A stretch of 64,000 nt of DNA from Rhizobium sp. SEMIA4064 (GCF_003025035.1 NZ_PYJN01000013.1:645531-709530); one strand, 5' to 3'; shown: positions 9,502-18,182, numbered from the stretch's first letter. Made by a program: numbers and translations. Notes: generated from the sequence alone by a model not told the origin.

Positions 9502-10590
9502 ATGAAAAGTGGTCTCGAAGATATCATTGCTGCCGAAACCAAGCTGTCCGACGTCGATGGCGCCGCCGGCCGGCTGATCATCCGCGGTGTGTCGCTGGAC
9601 GATCTGGTCGCGACCAGCCGCTTTGAGGATGTCGCTGCGCTGCTGCTGGACGGCTTGTTCGAGCAACATGCCGATGCCGTAAGCATCCGAACGCAACTAG
9701 GCGCCGCGCGTGCAGAACTGTTCGCACATGTCAAAGCGGCAGACACGGTATTGCTTTCTCTGCCGCCGGTGGAAGCCATGCGCGCGCTACTGGCTCGTAT
9801 CGGAGACGGCGATGATTTTGCCACCGCCATCCGTTTGATGGCTGCGCCGGCGGTATTCCTGCCTGCCGTGCTGCGTCTTCAGAATGGTGAAAAGCCGATC
9901 AAGCCAGATGCCTCCCTATCTCAATCCGCTGATATTCTGCGCATGCTCACTGGCAAACGTCCCACACCGCAGCAGACTGCCGGCCTCGACGCCTATCTGG
10001 TGACGATCTCGGATCATGGGTTGAATGCTTCCACCTTCGCCTCTCGCGTCATCGCCTCGACCCATGCCGGCCTGACCTCGTCGGTGTTGGCTGCGATCAG
10101 CGCTCTCAAGGGACCGCTGCATGGCGGCGCGCCCGGCCCGGTACTCGATATGCTGGATGCGGTCGGCGAGCCGGAGAATGCGCGTGCGTGGCTGTCGCAG
10201 GCGCTTGACCATGGAGAGCGGCTGATGGGCTTCGGCCACCGCATCTACCGCGTCCGTGATCCCCGTGCCGATGCTCTGAAGACGGCGCTGCGGCCAATCT
10301 TTGCGAGCGGTCAGGCCGATGCCGGCCGCATCGCGCTCGCCGAGGCGATCGAAGCCGCGGCTCTGGCGCTGTTGAAGGAGCGCAAGCCCGACCGCCCGCT
10401 GGAAACCAATGTCGAATATTATACCGCCCTGCTGCTCGATGCCCTCGGCTTCCCGCGCAATGCCTTCACCGGCGTCTTTGCGATCGGCCGCACAGTAGGC
10501 TGGATTGCCCATGCGCGTGAACAGATGCTCGATGGTCGCCTGATCCGCCCGCAGTCACGTTACGTCGGGCCTTTGCCAAAAGCGGCCTGA
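9502..10590 (+). CDS. Citrate synthase-like protein (Asp-to-Glu at the catalytic acid)
   Basis: 362 residues of citrate synthase fold without the N-terminal HTH found in its divergent neighbour. His207 (GPLHGGA) and His246 (FGHRIYRVRDPRAD) match the two catalytic histidines. The catalytic aspartate position reads Glu305 (NVEYYTA) instead of Asp. Such NVE versions exist in some citrate synthase 2 relatives as far as I recall, so this need not be inactive. The reaction would be acetyl-CoA or propionyl-CoA plus oxaloacetate. I use ATG 9502, after GGAGAATAGTG; a GTG immediately before is possible. A LysR gene converges 31 bases downstream. Confidence 0.9.
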   Translation: MKSGLEDIIAAETKLSDVDGAAGRLIIRGVSLDDLVATSRFEDVAALLLDGLFEQHADAVSIRTQLGAARAELFAHVKAADTVLLSLPPVEAMRALLARIGDGDDFATAIRLMAAPAVFLPAVLRLQNGEKPIKPDASLSQSADILRMLTGKRPTPQQTAGLDAYLVTISDHGLNASTFASRVIASTHAGLTSSVLAAISALKGPLHGGAPGPVLDMLDAVGEPENARAWLSQALDHGERLMGFGHRIYRVRDPRADALKTALRPIFASGQADAGRIALAEAIEAAALALLKERKPDRPLETNVEYYTALLLDALGFPRNAFTGVFAIGRTVGWIAHAREQMLDGRLIRPQSRYVGPLPKAA

Positions 10591-10621
10591 TACAGAAGCG
10601 GCCAACCGGCCGAATCGCTCC

Positions 10622-11497
10622 TCAAGCGGCTGCCACCTGTCGCGGCCGCATCAGTCCCTCGCGGATATGGCGGGCAAGTTCCGTTGCGGGCGGCGTCGCT
10701 TCGCTTTTGGACAAATAAAGGCTGACGGAAAAGATAGGCAGATCCGGCAGGCCGTCGCCCGCGCCGAGAATATCGAGATCGGCAGGGACAGTAGAGGCAA
10801 GCCAGGCGGTGATCGCAAGGTCGGTGCGCACTGTCGCCGTCGTCGCCTCGATATTGCCGTTCTCAAACACGGTGCGCCAGCGCCGCCCGTCGTCCCGCAG
10901 CGCCGCGAAAACCGATGGCCGGAAAGCGCAGGTATCGGCCACCATCGAAATCGGCAGCGGATCCTTTCGGTAAGCGGCACCCGCTTTCGCGCCGACCCAG
11001 ACCAGCCGGTCGATGCTGAGGCATTCGCCTTTGGAGGTGCCGAGCGGCTCCTCGATGACACCGAGATCGATTGCACCGTTATTGAGTGCCTGCATCAGCT
11101 CCGGCGATGAGCCGCAGACCAGCGAAATCTCGACTTGCGGATGACGTTCGGCATAGGATCTGAGCACGGGCGCCAAAACCGTCCCGACGAGATCATGGGG
11201 GACGCCGAGCCGCACGCTGCCTTCGACGGTGGTTTCCGTCATATCGGCCCAGATATCGTCGTTGAGGATCAGCAGCCGGCGGGCGTTGCCAAGCAGTCGT
11301 TCGCCCGCATCCGTCAGCCGCAATCTGCGATTTTCCCGTTCGAAGAGGGCACAGCCTAGCATGTCCTCCAGCCGCTTGATCTGCTGACTTACGGCGCTCT
11401 GCGTCATGTGCAGCATATTGGCGGCAACCGTCATGCTGCCGTGATCGGCAACTGCGGCAAAAGTTCTGATGAGGGCGATATCGAAGTTTCTAGCCAT
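10622..11497 (-). CDS. LysR-family transcriptional regulator
   Basis: A 291-residue LysR-type regulator. The N-terminal winged helix-turn-helix is clear: NFDIALIRTFAAVADHGSMT, then MTQSAVSQQIKRLEDMLGCALF near residues 31-52. A two-lobed effector-binding domain follows (RLGVPHDLVGTVLAPVLRSY). The start chosen is the ATG giving MARNFD at 11497; an upstream TTG adds 12 unlikely residues. It lies convergent to the citrate-synthase-like gene, not divergent from a target as LysR genes often are. Its regulon is unknown, though the adjacent citrate-synthase locus is the obvious guess. Confidence 0.92.
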   Translation of the reverse strand: MARNFDIALIRTFAAVADHGSMTVAANMLHMTQSAVSQQIKRLEDMLGCALFERENRRLRLTDAGERLLGNARRLLILNDDIWADMTETTVEGSVRLGVPHDLVGTVLAPVLRSYAERHPQVEISLVCGSSPELMQALNNGAIDLGVIEEPLGTSKGECLSIDRLVWVGAKAGAAYRKDPLPISMVADTCAFRPSVFAALRDDGRRWRTVFENGNIEATTATVRTDLAITAWLASTVPADLDILGAGDGLPDLPIFSVSLYLSKSEATPPATELARHIREGLMRPRQVAAA

Positions 11498-11736
11498 ATC
11501 CGCATTATAAACGCTAATACATCGGCCATTCAATATTCGTTTTTCTGATGGCAGCTATTCGCCTATCTCTTCACTGCAAAATGAAGATCGGCCCTTCATG
11601 GCTATCGAAGCCTGTCGCAGTGGTCCGCGCTCAGTCTTTTCCTGCCTGCCTGCTTGTGATTTTCATCATTCACTTGTGGCGCGGATAAAACGAAAAATGA
11701 CGCATATGCCGCCAAATATGTGGGTTTTTGCGTAGT

Positions 11737-11765
11737 TTGAGTTAGCGAAAATGGTGGAATTATAG
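11737..11765 (+). promoter_or_regulatory. Candidate sigma-70 promoter of the cyclase-TPR gene
   Basis: TTGAGT at 11737-11742 and TTATAG at 11760-11765 are separated by exactly 17 bases, a reasonable match to the housekeeping promoter. Transcription would start near 11772, giving a leader of about 170 bases to the preferred start of the downstream cyclase gene. The rest of the gap from 11498 is AT-richer than its surroundings and has a CCACAAAG direct repeat around 11771 and 11789. I see no other gene there. Confidence 0.4.
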
Positions 11766-11943
11766 CCCTTACCACAAAGGGACTAGCCACAAAGACCGCT
11801 CGCTTCTTGGCCTGATTCGGTGCTATCTGCGCCCCCTAAATGTTTTCCAACTGCCATGGTGCAATATGGAACGCTACGCACGACATTGTGACAATATCGG
11901 CGTAAACTGCAGCCTTAGACCACAGGATGAATTCGGGGGGCAC

Positions 11944-13842
11944 TTGGAGCGCCGACTGACTGCCATTCTGGCTGTCGACATCGTGGGCTACAGCCGCTTG
12001 ATGGGAATGGACGAGGCCGGCACGCTGGCAGCGGTCAGGAAGCATCGCGCCGAAGTTCTGGACCCAAGGATCGCCGAACATAAGGGGCGCATCGTCAAGC
12101 ACACCGGCGACGGCATGCTGGTCGAATTTTCGAGCGTCGTGAATGCGGTGGCCTGCGCTGCCGAAATCCAGCGCGATATGCTGACGCGGAACGAAAGCGC
12201 GCAGCAGGACCGCCGCATCGAGCTGCGTATCGGCATCAATCTCGGTGACGTCATCGTCGAGGATGGCGACATTTTTGGTGAAGGCGTCAATCTGGCGGCT
12301 CGTCTCGAAGCCATTGCCGAGCCGGGCGGCATCGCCGTCTCCGGCTCGGTGCGCGATCATGTCGGTTCGCGTCTCGGCGTTTCCTTCGAGGATCGCGGCG
12401 AGCATTCCCTGAAGAACATTGCCCACAGCGTCCGCGTCTATACCGTTTCTCTCAGTGCACCGACGACCTCAACGGTCGTCGCCTTGCCGGCCCGGGATGG
12501 CCGCAAGCGGCTGGTGGCGGTCCTGCCCTTCGTCAACATGAGCGACGACCAGGAACAGGAATATTTTTCCGACGGAATTACCGAGGATCTGATCACCGAT
12601 CTCTCGCAGATTTCGGGCCTCAACGTCGTCGCCCGCAACACCGTCTTCACCTACAAGGGCAAGTCGGTGAAGGTGAAGCAGATCGCGCAGGAACTCGGCG
12701 CGGACTTTGTTTTGCAGGGCAGCGTCCGTAAGGCGGCTCAGCGCGTCCGCATCACCGGTCAGCTTATCGACGCCCGCAACGGCGCGCATCTCTGGGCCGG
12801 TCGTTTCGATCGCGATCTGACCGATATTTTCACGATCCAGGACGAGATTACCCATGCGATCGTCGATCAACTGAAGATCAAGCTGCAGCCGGAGGAGAAG
12901 AAGGCGATCGAGAGCGAGCCGACCGCCAATATCGAAGCCTATACCTACTATCTCCGGGGCCGGCAGTTTTCGCATGCCTGGACCCGGTCTTACCTGCTTC
13001 TGGCGCGGCGCATGTTCCTGAAGGCCGTCGAGCTGGACCCGGATTACGCCCGCGCCTATGCCGGCATCGCGGATTGCGACTCGGCGTTGCGGGACTGGAG
13101 CCCGCGCGAATATCCGCTGGAAAGCATCATGGCGATGAGCGCCAAGGCACTGGAACTCGATCCGGATTTGGCTGAGGCCTACGCTTCGCATGGCCTGGCC
13201 TTGCATCAGAGCGGCCTGAACGAGGAGGCGACGGCGGCCTTCGCACGGGCGATGGCGCTGCAGCCGAACCTGTACGAGGCGAATTTCCATTATGGCCGCT
13301 TCCTGTTCATGCATGGCCGGTTCGAGGAAGCCGTGCGCTATTTCGAGCGCGCGGCGACCATCCGTACCGACGACTACCTGTCCCCCGTGCATCTCATCAG
13401 CGCCTTTCGCTCGCTCGGAAAGACGAAAGAGCTGGAATACTGGGCAAGGATAGGCATCGAGCGTGCGGAACGGGCGCTGGACCTCAACCCGGAAAACTCA
13501 GGCCCCGCCCACCGCGGCGCCATCGCCCTTGCCCACCTTGGCGAGGCCGGGCGCGCCAGGGAATGGGCGGTGCGTGCCCTCACGATTGATCCGGACGACA
13601 TCTGCGCTCAATACAATGTTGCCTGCGCCTATGCCGTGCTCGGTGATCGCGATGCGGCGCTGGACCTGCTAGAGAGATTGCTGCCCATGAGTTCTGCCTA
13701 TCAGGTGCTCTGGTTCAGCAATGATTCCGATCTGGATTCGCTGCGTGACTCGCCGCGATTCCAGAAAATGTTCGAGAGGTTCAACGTTGGGCATGCCTCG
13801 GCAGAGGAAAGAGTATCCAGCGAAGACGAAGCTCTGTGTTAG
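11944..13842 (+). CDS. Class III adenylate/guanylate cyclase fused to TolB-like domain and TPR repeats
   Basis: Cytoplasmic cyclase of a rhizobial type. Residues 1-165 form the class III catalytic domain: metal aspartates in AVDIVGYS and HTGDGMLVEF, the substrate lysine in VKHTGDG, and FGEGVNLAARL with the Asn/Arg pair, so it looks active. A TolB-like (FlgO-type) domain follows (AVLPFVNMSDD, LGADFVLQGSVRK). Then come at least four TPR units (KALELDPDLAEAYASHGLAL and similar). I prefer the TTG at 11944 behind GGGGGG because relatives begin right at ERRLTAIL; ATG 11866 would add 26 residues. It converges with the CHASE2 cyclase. Confidence 0.9.
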   Translation: MERRLTAILAVDIVGYSRLMGMDEAGTLAAVRKHRAEVLDPRIAEHKGRIVKHTGDGMLVEFSSVVNAVACAAEIQRDMLTRNESAQQDRRIELRIGINLGDVIVEDGDIFGEGVNLAARLEAIAEPGGIAVSGSVRDHVGSRLGVSFEDRGEHSLKNIAHSVRVYTVSLSAPTTSTVVALPARDGRKRLVAVLPFVNMSDDQEQEYFSDGITEDLITDLSQISGLNVVARNTVFTYKGKSVKVKQIAQELGADFVLQGSVRKAAQRVRITGQLIDARNGAHLWAGRFDRDLTDIFTIQDEITHAIVDQLKIKLQPEEKKAIESEPTANIEAYTYYLRGRQFSHAWTRSYLLLARRMFLKAVELDPDYARAYAGIADCDSALRDWSPREYPLESIMAMSAKALELDPDLAEAYASHGLALHQSGLNEEATAAFARAMALQPNLYEANFHYGRFLFMHGRFEEAVRYFERAATIRTDDYLSPVHLISAFRSLGKTKELEYWARIGIERAERALDLNPENSGPAHRGAIALAHLGEAGRAREWAVRALTIDPDDICAQYNVACAYAVLGDRDAALDLLERLLPMSSAYQVLWFSNDSDLDSLRDSPRFQKMFERFNVGHASAEERVSSEDEALC

Positions 13843-13861
13843 AGCGCCGCACTTTTCGGGA

Positions 13862-15721
13862 TCATGTTCGGCTGCGCCATAGCCAGACGGTCAGGGAGCC
13901 GGCACGGCCGCGCAGGCTTGCGTCGATCGGACCATCGAGCTTGCCTTCCGTATAGGGCGCGCTATCGCGTCCGGCCGACTGCAGCAGATCGTTGCTGAAT
14001 GCGATCTCGACATGGTTGCGGGCAGCTACCTCCATCAGGCGGCTGGCGACATTGACGGTGTCGCCGGTCGCCGTGATCTGCTGGCGGCCGTGAGCGCCGA
14101 GCCTGGAAGCAACGATCGTGCCGAAATGTGCGCCGATCTTGAAGCCGATGCGAGATGTCATGGCCTCCGGCAGCGTTCCAAACCAGCCTCTCATTCTGTC
14201 AGCCAGGCGAATGCAGCAGCTTGCCGCATTGGCAGGATCGTCCCCCTTCGGCTGCGGCAAGCCGAACAAGATCATGGCGCCATCGCCCATGAAGCTGGTG
14301 ATGGCACCGCCGCAGGCCGTCACTTCCTCGTCAACGAGATCGTAGAAACCGTTCAGCAGTTCGCGCACCGCCGTTGGGCCGATCGCCTCGCTGAGACCCG
14401 TGAAGCCGTTGAGATCGATGAAGACCACGGCCGCCTCCTGGCGCACCGGCTCCGCCAGGAAGCCGGGATCGCGGGCAAGATGTTCGGCAAGGCCAGGCGC
14501 TTGAATACGCTGCAGAAGCTCGCTCTGCTGCGCGAAATGCCGGGCCTGTTTGCGGCCGAGCCAGAGCTGCGCAGCGCCGAACAGCAGCGCCGGCGGCATC
14601 GCGGCTGCGATCGGCACGGCGGCACTCAGCCAGATGCCGTGTTTGAAGGCGCTGATGTTGACCGCCAGCCAGGCAAGGACGACGCAGAGCGCCATGATCA
14701 GGCCGATGGTGTTGCGCCGCCAGGCCAGCAGTCCGACAAGAACGACGGGCAGGCCTATGGCGAAGCCGAGATCAATGAGGCGCGCATTGTGGTCACGGAC
14801 CAATCCGTCCCCGGCGATCAGATGCGTGATCGATGTGGAAATGACCTCGACGCCCGGCAGGACCGGATCGAAGGGCGTCGGGAAGACGTCGCCGCCGCCG
14901 GTGACGGTCGCGCCGATGACGACGATGTGGTCCCTAATCGCATCCTCCGGCAATTGCCCGGTCAGGGCCGCGCTGGCGCCGATGGTGCGGATCGTACCAC
15001 GAGGACCGTAGAAGGAGAGCGGCATCAGATAGCCGGTGTCGGTATGCACCTGACGGTCGCCGAGCTTGATGCGATCGGAAATGACGGTCGCAGGCTCCCC
15101 GGTCGCGGCGGAAACGACGCGCAACGAGAAGGACGGTTCGATCCGCTCGCCGCTGCGAAACAGCATGGGCACGAAACGCGGCGTCCCGGTCTTGTCGGTC
15201 TGGACGTTGACGACGCCATAGGTCGCCGCCTGCGCAAACCGCGGCTGCGGCTCCAGGAATTGCAGGGCGCTGGGCACGCGCGCAAGCGGCTCCTTGCTTT
15301 CGTCGGCAACGCGCTGGCGACTTTCGGGAAAGATACCAGCGACGGCGAGCACGGCGTTGGTCTGTCTCAGTGATTGCGCCAGCGCTGCATCGTCAGCCTC
15401 CGCGCCGGGATCGACCAAAAGCATGTCGAGCCCGATCGCTTTCGGCTTCAGCACGGCGATGGCATCGATGACTTTCGCAAGCGTGGCACGGGGCAGCGGG
15501 TAGTGGCCGGCTTGCCGCGACGCCTCATCATCGATGGCGACGATCGTAACGACATCGGGCGGCTGCCGGCTGCCACCGAGCACATTCCTGAGATTGGTCA
15601 GCGTCGCCTCGGCACCATCGATAAAAGGAATGTCGCCCCGCAGATGGGCGATGCCGAGACCCGCACCCCAGACGGCGGTCAAGACGAGCGCAATCAACGT
15701 CTGCAGCGGTGGTCTGCGCAT
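13862..15721 (-). CDS. CHASE2-domain class III adenylate/guanylate cyclase
   Basis: 619 residues: an N-terminal transmembrane helix, an extracytoplasmic CHASE2 sensor at about 30-320 (VTIVAIDDEASRQAG, PKAIGLDMLLVDP), three further membrane helices at about 330-400, then the cyclase domain. Metal aspartates are present in VVFIDLNGFTG and SFMGDGAMILFG, and the VNVASRL pair is present. The lysine usually four residues before the second Asp is Ser (TSFMGD), so activity or substrate choice may differ. The FecR gene lies 13 bases upstream on the same strand, an arrangement common for CHASE2 sensors. Confidence 0.92.
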   Translation of the reverse strand: MRRPPLQTLIALVLTAVWGAGLGIAHLRGDIPFIDGAEATLTNLRNVLGGSRQPPDVVTIVAIDDEASRQAGHYPLPRATLAKVIDAIAVLKPKAIGLDMLLVDPGAEADDAALAQSLRQTNAVLAVAGIFPESRQRVADESKEPLARVPSALQFLEPQPRFAQAATYGVVNVQTDKTGTPRFVPMLFRSGERIEPSFSLRVVSAATGEPATVISDRIKLGDRQVHTDTGYLMPLSFYGPRGTIRTIGASAALTGQLPEDAIRDHIVVIGATVTGGGDVFPTPFDPVLPGVEVISTSITHLIAGDGLVRDHNARLIDLGFAIGLPVVLVGLLAWRRNTIGLIMALCVVLAWLAVNISAFKHGIWLSAAVPIAAAMPPALLFGAAQLWLGRKQARHFAQQSELLQRIQAPGLAEHLARDPGFLAEPVRQEAAVVFIDLNGFTGLSEAIGPTAVRELLNGFYDLVDEEVTACGGAITSFMGDGAMILFGLPQPKGDDPANAASCCIRLADRMRGWFGTLPEAMTSRIGFKIGAHFGTIVASRLGAHGRQQITATGDTVNVASRLMEVAARNHVEIAFSNDLLQSAGRDSAPYTEGKLDGPIDASLRGRAGSLTVWLWRSRT

Positions 15722-15734
15722 GGGAATCAGGATC

Positions 15735-16262
15735 TCACTGGCCGAGGCGGCCCATCAGCGCGTTTATGCGTGGTTGCCCCCAACTCGTAACATGCAAGGG
15801 GCCGCGGCTGTGATCGACATCGACCCCCTGCCCGCGCCCTAGCGTAACGCCTTGTCCGGTTGAAACCTTATTCACGGCGACGCGGCCGCGCAGCACCAGC
15901 ACGGATGTCTTGCCACGCGCCGCGTCGACTGCCCATCGTGTGCCGCGCACCGCAGCGATCGCCTGCGGCGTCACCACTTCGAACCCGCCCTTGATGCGGC
16001 TGCTGTCGACATCGACCAGCGCCGCCTTGCTGTTGAGCACGATAGCATCCACCTGGCCGTCGCGATTGCGGTCGGCAAACCGGTAGCTCGCCCCGCGCTC
16101 GATGGTGATGCTGAGGCCCGGCTCGCAATTCAGCGTCTGGCGTTCAGCACTGACCGCCGGTCGCAGCGAACAACTGGCGGTTTGTGCGGTGGCCGAACCG
16201 GTCCCGATCACGCACAGAACGACGACTCCGGCTGCGCCGAGAAAACGGTTTGTCTGGGTCAT
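15735..16262 (-). CDS. Secreted FecR-domain protein
   Basis: 175 residues with a signal peptide at 1-27 (hydrophobic core AAGVVVLCVIG, cleavage after SATAQT). A FecR beta-domain follows (PGLSITIERGASYRF, then VVTPQAIAAVRGTRWAVDA near the middle, and TSVLVLRGRVAV). Unlike TonB-system FecR it has no inner-membrane regulator domain. It probably acts in the periplasm, and by position pairs with the CHASE2 domain of the cyclase encoded 13 bases downstream. I chose the start MTQTNRF; in-frame upstream ATGs would precede the signal peptide. Confidence 0.88.
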   Translation of the reverse strand: MTQTNRFLGAAGVVVLCVIGTGSATAQTASCSLRPAVSAERQTLNCEPGLSITIERGASYRFADRNRDGQVDAIVLNSKAALVDVDSSRIKGGFEVVTPQAIAAVRGTRWAVDAARGKTSVLVLRGRVAVNKVSTGQGVTLGRGQGVDVDHSRGPLHVTSWGQPRINALMGRLGQ

Positions 16263-16349
16263 GATTGTGCCCCCCATGAAATATACGTGTGGCGGCTGGC
16301 CCCTAAATTCCAGCCGCAGCAATATAAATCCGTAGGAAGTGATGATGCG

Positions 16350-17399
16350 TCAGGAGCGGTTAATCTGCAAGTTGTCGTAGCCCTTGGCTTTGTAGAGGAT
16401 GGTCGAAATCAGCCAGCTCAACAGGAAGATGCCGACGACAGCGAAGCCGAAGTTGGCGAGATTGTCGTTGAGGTCGCTGATGAAGCTCCAGACGCCGCCT
16501 TCGAGGCCGAGCTTGTCGGAGATCAACCCCAGCGCCTCTATGCTGCCGATGAAGACGGCAACGACAACCGAAGCCGCGGTGATTGTCAGATTGTACCAGA
16601 GCTTGCGCATCGGCTTGACGAAAGCCCAGCCATAGGCGCCGGTCATCAATATGCTGTCGCTCGTGTCCATCAGCGACATGCCGGCGGTGAAGAGTGCCGG
16701 GAAGACGAGAATCGTCCAGAAGGACATGCCCTGTGCCGCCTGCGCTGCGGAAATGCCGAGCAGGCCGATCTCGGTCGCCGTATCGAAGCCGAGACCGAAG
16801 AGAAAGCCGATGGGATACATGTGCCAGGACCGCCTCACCACCTTGAACATCGGGCGGAACACGCGCGCCAGCAAACCGCCGCCGGTCAGCAACGCATCGA
16901 GGTCTTCCTCAACAATCCTCTCACCCCTTCGTGCGCGATCGAAGGCCGACCACACGCCCTTCAACACGAACAGGTTGGCGATGCCGATGAGAAGCAGGAA
17001 CGCGGCCGAGACTGCCGTGCCGATAACGCTACCGATATCATGGAAGGAATCGAGCTTGCTCTGCATCGCAGCCGCCGTCGCGGCAATGACAACAGACGCA
17101 AGCACCACAATCGTCGAATGCCCCAACGAGAAGAAAAAGCCGACGGCATAGGGCTGTTTTCCCTCCTGCATCAGCTTGCGCACCACATTGTCGATCGCCG
17201 CAATGTGGTCTGCGTCAAAGGCGTGTCTCAAGCCGAACATATAGGCGAGAAATGCGGTACCCAACAGCGACGGCCTATCGGCAAAGGCGGCCCATGCCCA
17301 AGCCCAGCTAGCGACATTGAACGCAACCAGAACAATATAGGTGACGGCAATTTTGGTTTTCGACCGTTCCATCCGATCGTCAAATGGATTGAGCATCAT
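16350..17399 (-). CDS. Nickel/cobalt permease (NiCoT family, HoxN/NixA-like)
   Basis: A high-affinity Ni2+/Co2+ uptake permease with eight predicted membrane helices and 349 residues. The family signature is in the second helix: FGLRHAFDADHIAAIDNV, containing the HX4DH metal motif. Other signatures are FSLGHSTIVV, LGFDTATEIGLL and FTAGMSLMDTSD. The start is MMLNPFDD at 17399; the frame is open much farther upstream but has no family sequence there. Nickel would serve urease or hydrogenase, cobalt B12, none of which are encoded in this window. No cobalamin or nickel riboswitch is evident upstream. Confidence 0.94.
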   Translation of the reverse strand: MMLNPFDDRMERSKTKIAVTYIVLVAFNVASWAWAWAAFADRPSLLGTAFLAYMFGLRHAFDADHIAAIDNVVRKLMQEGKQPYAVGFFFSLGHSTIVVLASVVIAATAAAMQSKLDSFHDIGSVIGTAVSAAFLLLIGIANLFVLKGVWSAFDRARRGERIVEEDLDALLTGGGLLARVFRPMFKVVRRSWHMYPIGFLFGLGFDTATEIGLLGISAAQAAQGMSFWTILVFPALFTAGMSLMDTSDSILMTGAYGWAFVKPMRKLWYNLTITAASVVVAVFIGSIEALGLISDKLGLEGGVWSFISDLNDNLANFGFAVVGIFLLSWLISTILYKAKGYDNLQINRS

Positions 17400-17506
17400 A
17401 CGTTTGTTCCCACTATGCTGACCGGCAAAGTGCCACGGAAATGGGGACCACGCGACAGTCAAATGACGTAGCGGCGGGGCTTTTTGCAGTGCGGAAAACC
17501 AGCGGG

Positions 17507-17857
17507 CTAGCGAGGCCTGGCGATAATGCTGGTCAGATCTTCCTTCAGCCTGACCGGCAAATCCATTCTTTCGTGCAGGATGCTCATCACGCCGATCTTG
17601 CCGCTCGGCAGCTCTCGGAAAAATATGTAATGCCGCTCGTACCGGCTTAAAAATATCGATGTCTCGGAATCGGCAGGCGCGACCAAATTTTTTGGTAGCC
17701 TGCGCCAAAGAGCTTTTGCTTTGGAAAGCTGCTCCAAGTGGGCATGAAGCCCTAGGATATATTTATTTGCTTGAGGCTCGCCCCATCGCTCAGCGGTATC
17801 GATCCAGATGCGGTTTTGAGCTGCATCCGCCCGAGAATAGAACAAATATCCGTTCAT
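17507..17857 (-). CDS. ParE/RelE-superfamily toxin
   Basis: 116 residues. The family pattern is WIDTAERWGEPQANKYILGLHAHLEQL, with the late strand HYIFFRELPSGKIGVMSILHERMDLPVRL, which resembles ParE (gyrase poison) more than RelE (mRNA interferase). It starts one base after the stop of the ParD-like gene, so the two are translationally coupled. Together they form a chromosomal type II toxin-antitoxin module between the NiCoT gene and pyrG. The molecular target is inferred from the family only. Confidence 0.82.
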   Translation of the reverse strand: MNGYLFYSRADAAQNRIWIDTAERWGEPQANKYILGLHAHLEQLSKAKALWRRLPKNLVAPADSETSIFLSRYERHYIFFRELPSGKIGVMSILHERMDLPVRLKEDLTSIIARPR

Positions 17858-17858
17858 G

Positions 17859-18113
17859 CTAACGCGATTGGTTGCGGCGGATTACGTCTTCGGCGGAGAC
17901 AGCGACAAATTCGCTTTCATCGGCCCGCAGGGCGGGCTCCAGCTCGTCCCGCAGCCATTCCCAGGCTTCGGCGCGTGTTTCCAGATCGCGGCGAATAAGT
18001 GCCCGAATATATTCGCTGGCATTTTCATAGAGACCGTTCTCGCCGATTTGCCGTTGAATGTGGGCCTGCAACTGGCCGCTTACCCGCACGTGAATGCTAT
18101 TTTCCGATGCCAT
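17859..18113 (-). CDS. ParD/CopG-type antitoxin
   Basis: 84 residues. The N-terminal ribbon-helix-helix is visible: NSIHVRVSGQLQAHIQRQI as strand and helix 1, and NASEYIRALIRRDLE as helix 2 at residues 31-45. An acidic C-terminal tail (RDELEPALRADESEFVAVS) would wrap the toxin. It is upstream of and coupled to the ParE-like gene, the usual order in which the antitoxin represses its own promoter. Confidence 0.85.
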   Translation of the reverse strand: MASENSIHVRVSGQLQAHIQRQIGENGLYENASEYIRALIRRDLETRAEAWEWLRDELEPALRADESEFVAVSAEDVIRRNQSR

Positions 18114-18182
18114 ATCGCACTCCGTCGGTCTCTAACTGAAGGGAGCGTGTAGCACATAATGCCAATAATTGACACAAAATTT

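Noticed and set aside
11602..11790. A 62-codon minus-strand frame in the LysR-cyclase gap
   Set aside because: No ribosome site, AT-rich content and no recognisable domain; it overlaps the likely cyclase promoter.
14012..15373. A 453-codon open frame antisense to the CHASE2 cyclase
   Set aside because: It is a shadow of the GC-rich third-position pattern of a clearly recognised gene. The product is Arg/Asp/His-rich with no domain, and has no ribosome site.
16182..17471. A 429-codon plus-strand frame over the FecR and NiCoT genes
   Set aside because: The minus strand has a signal peptide, FecR motifs and the HX4DH nickel signature; the plus-strand product is charged and unstructured.
17400..17506. 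Cobalamin riboswitch near the nickel/cobalt permease
   Set aside because: The short leader lacks any B12-box-like sequence.
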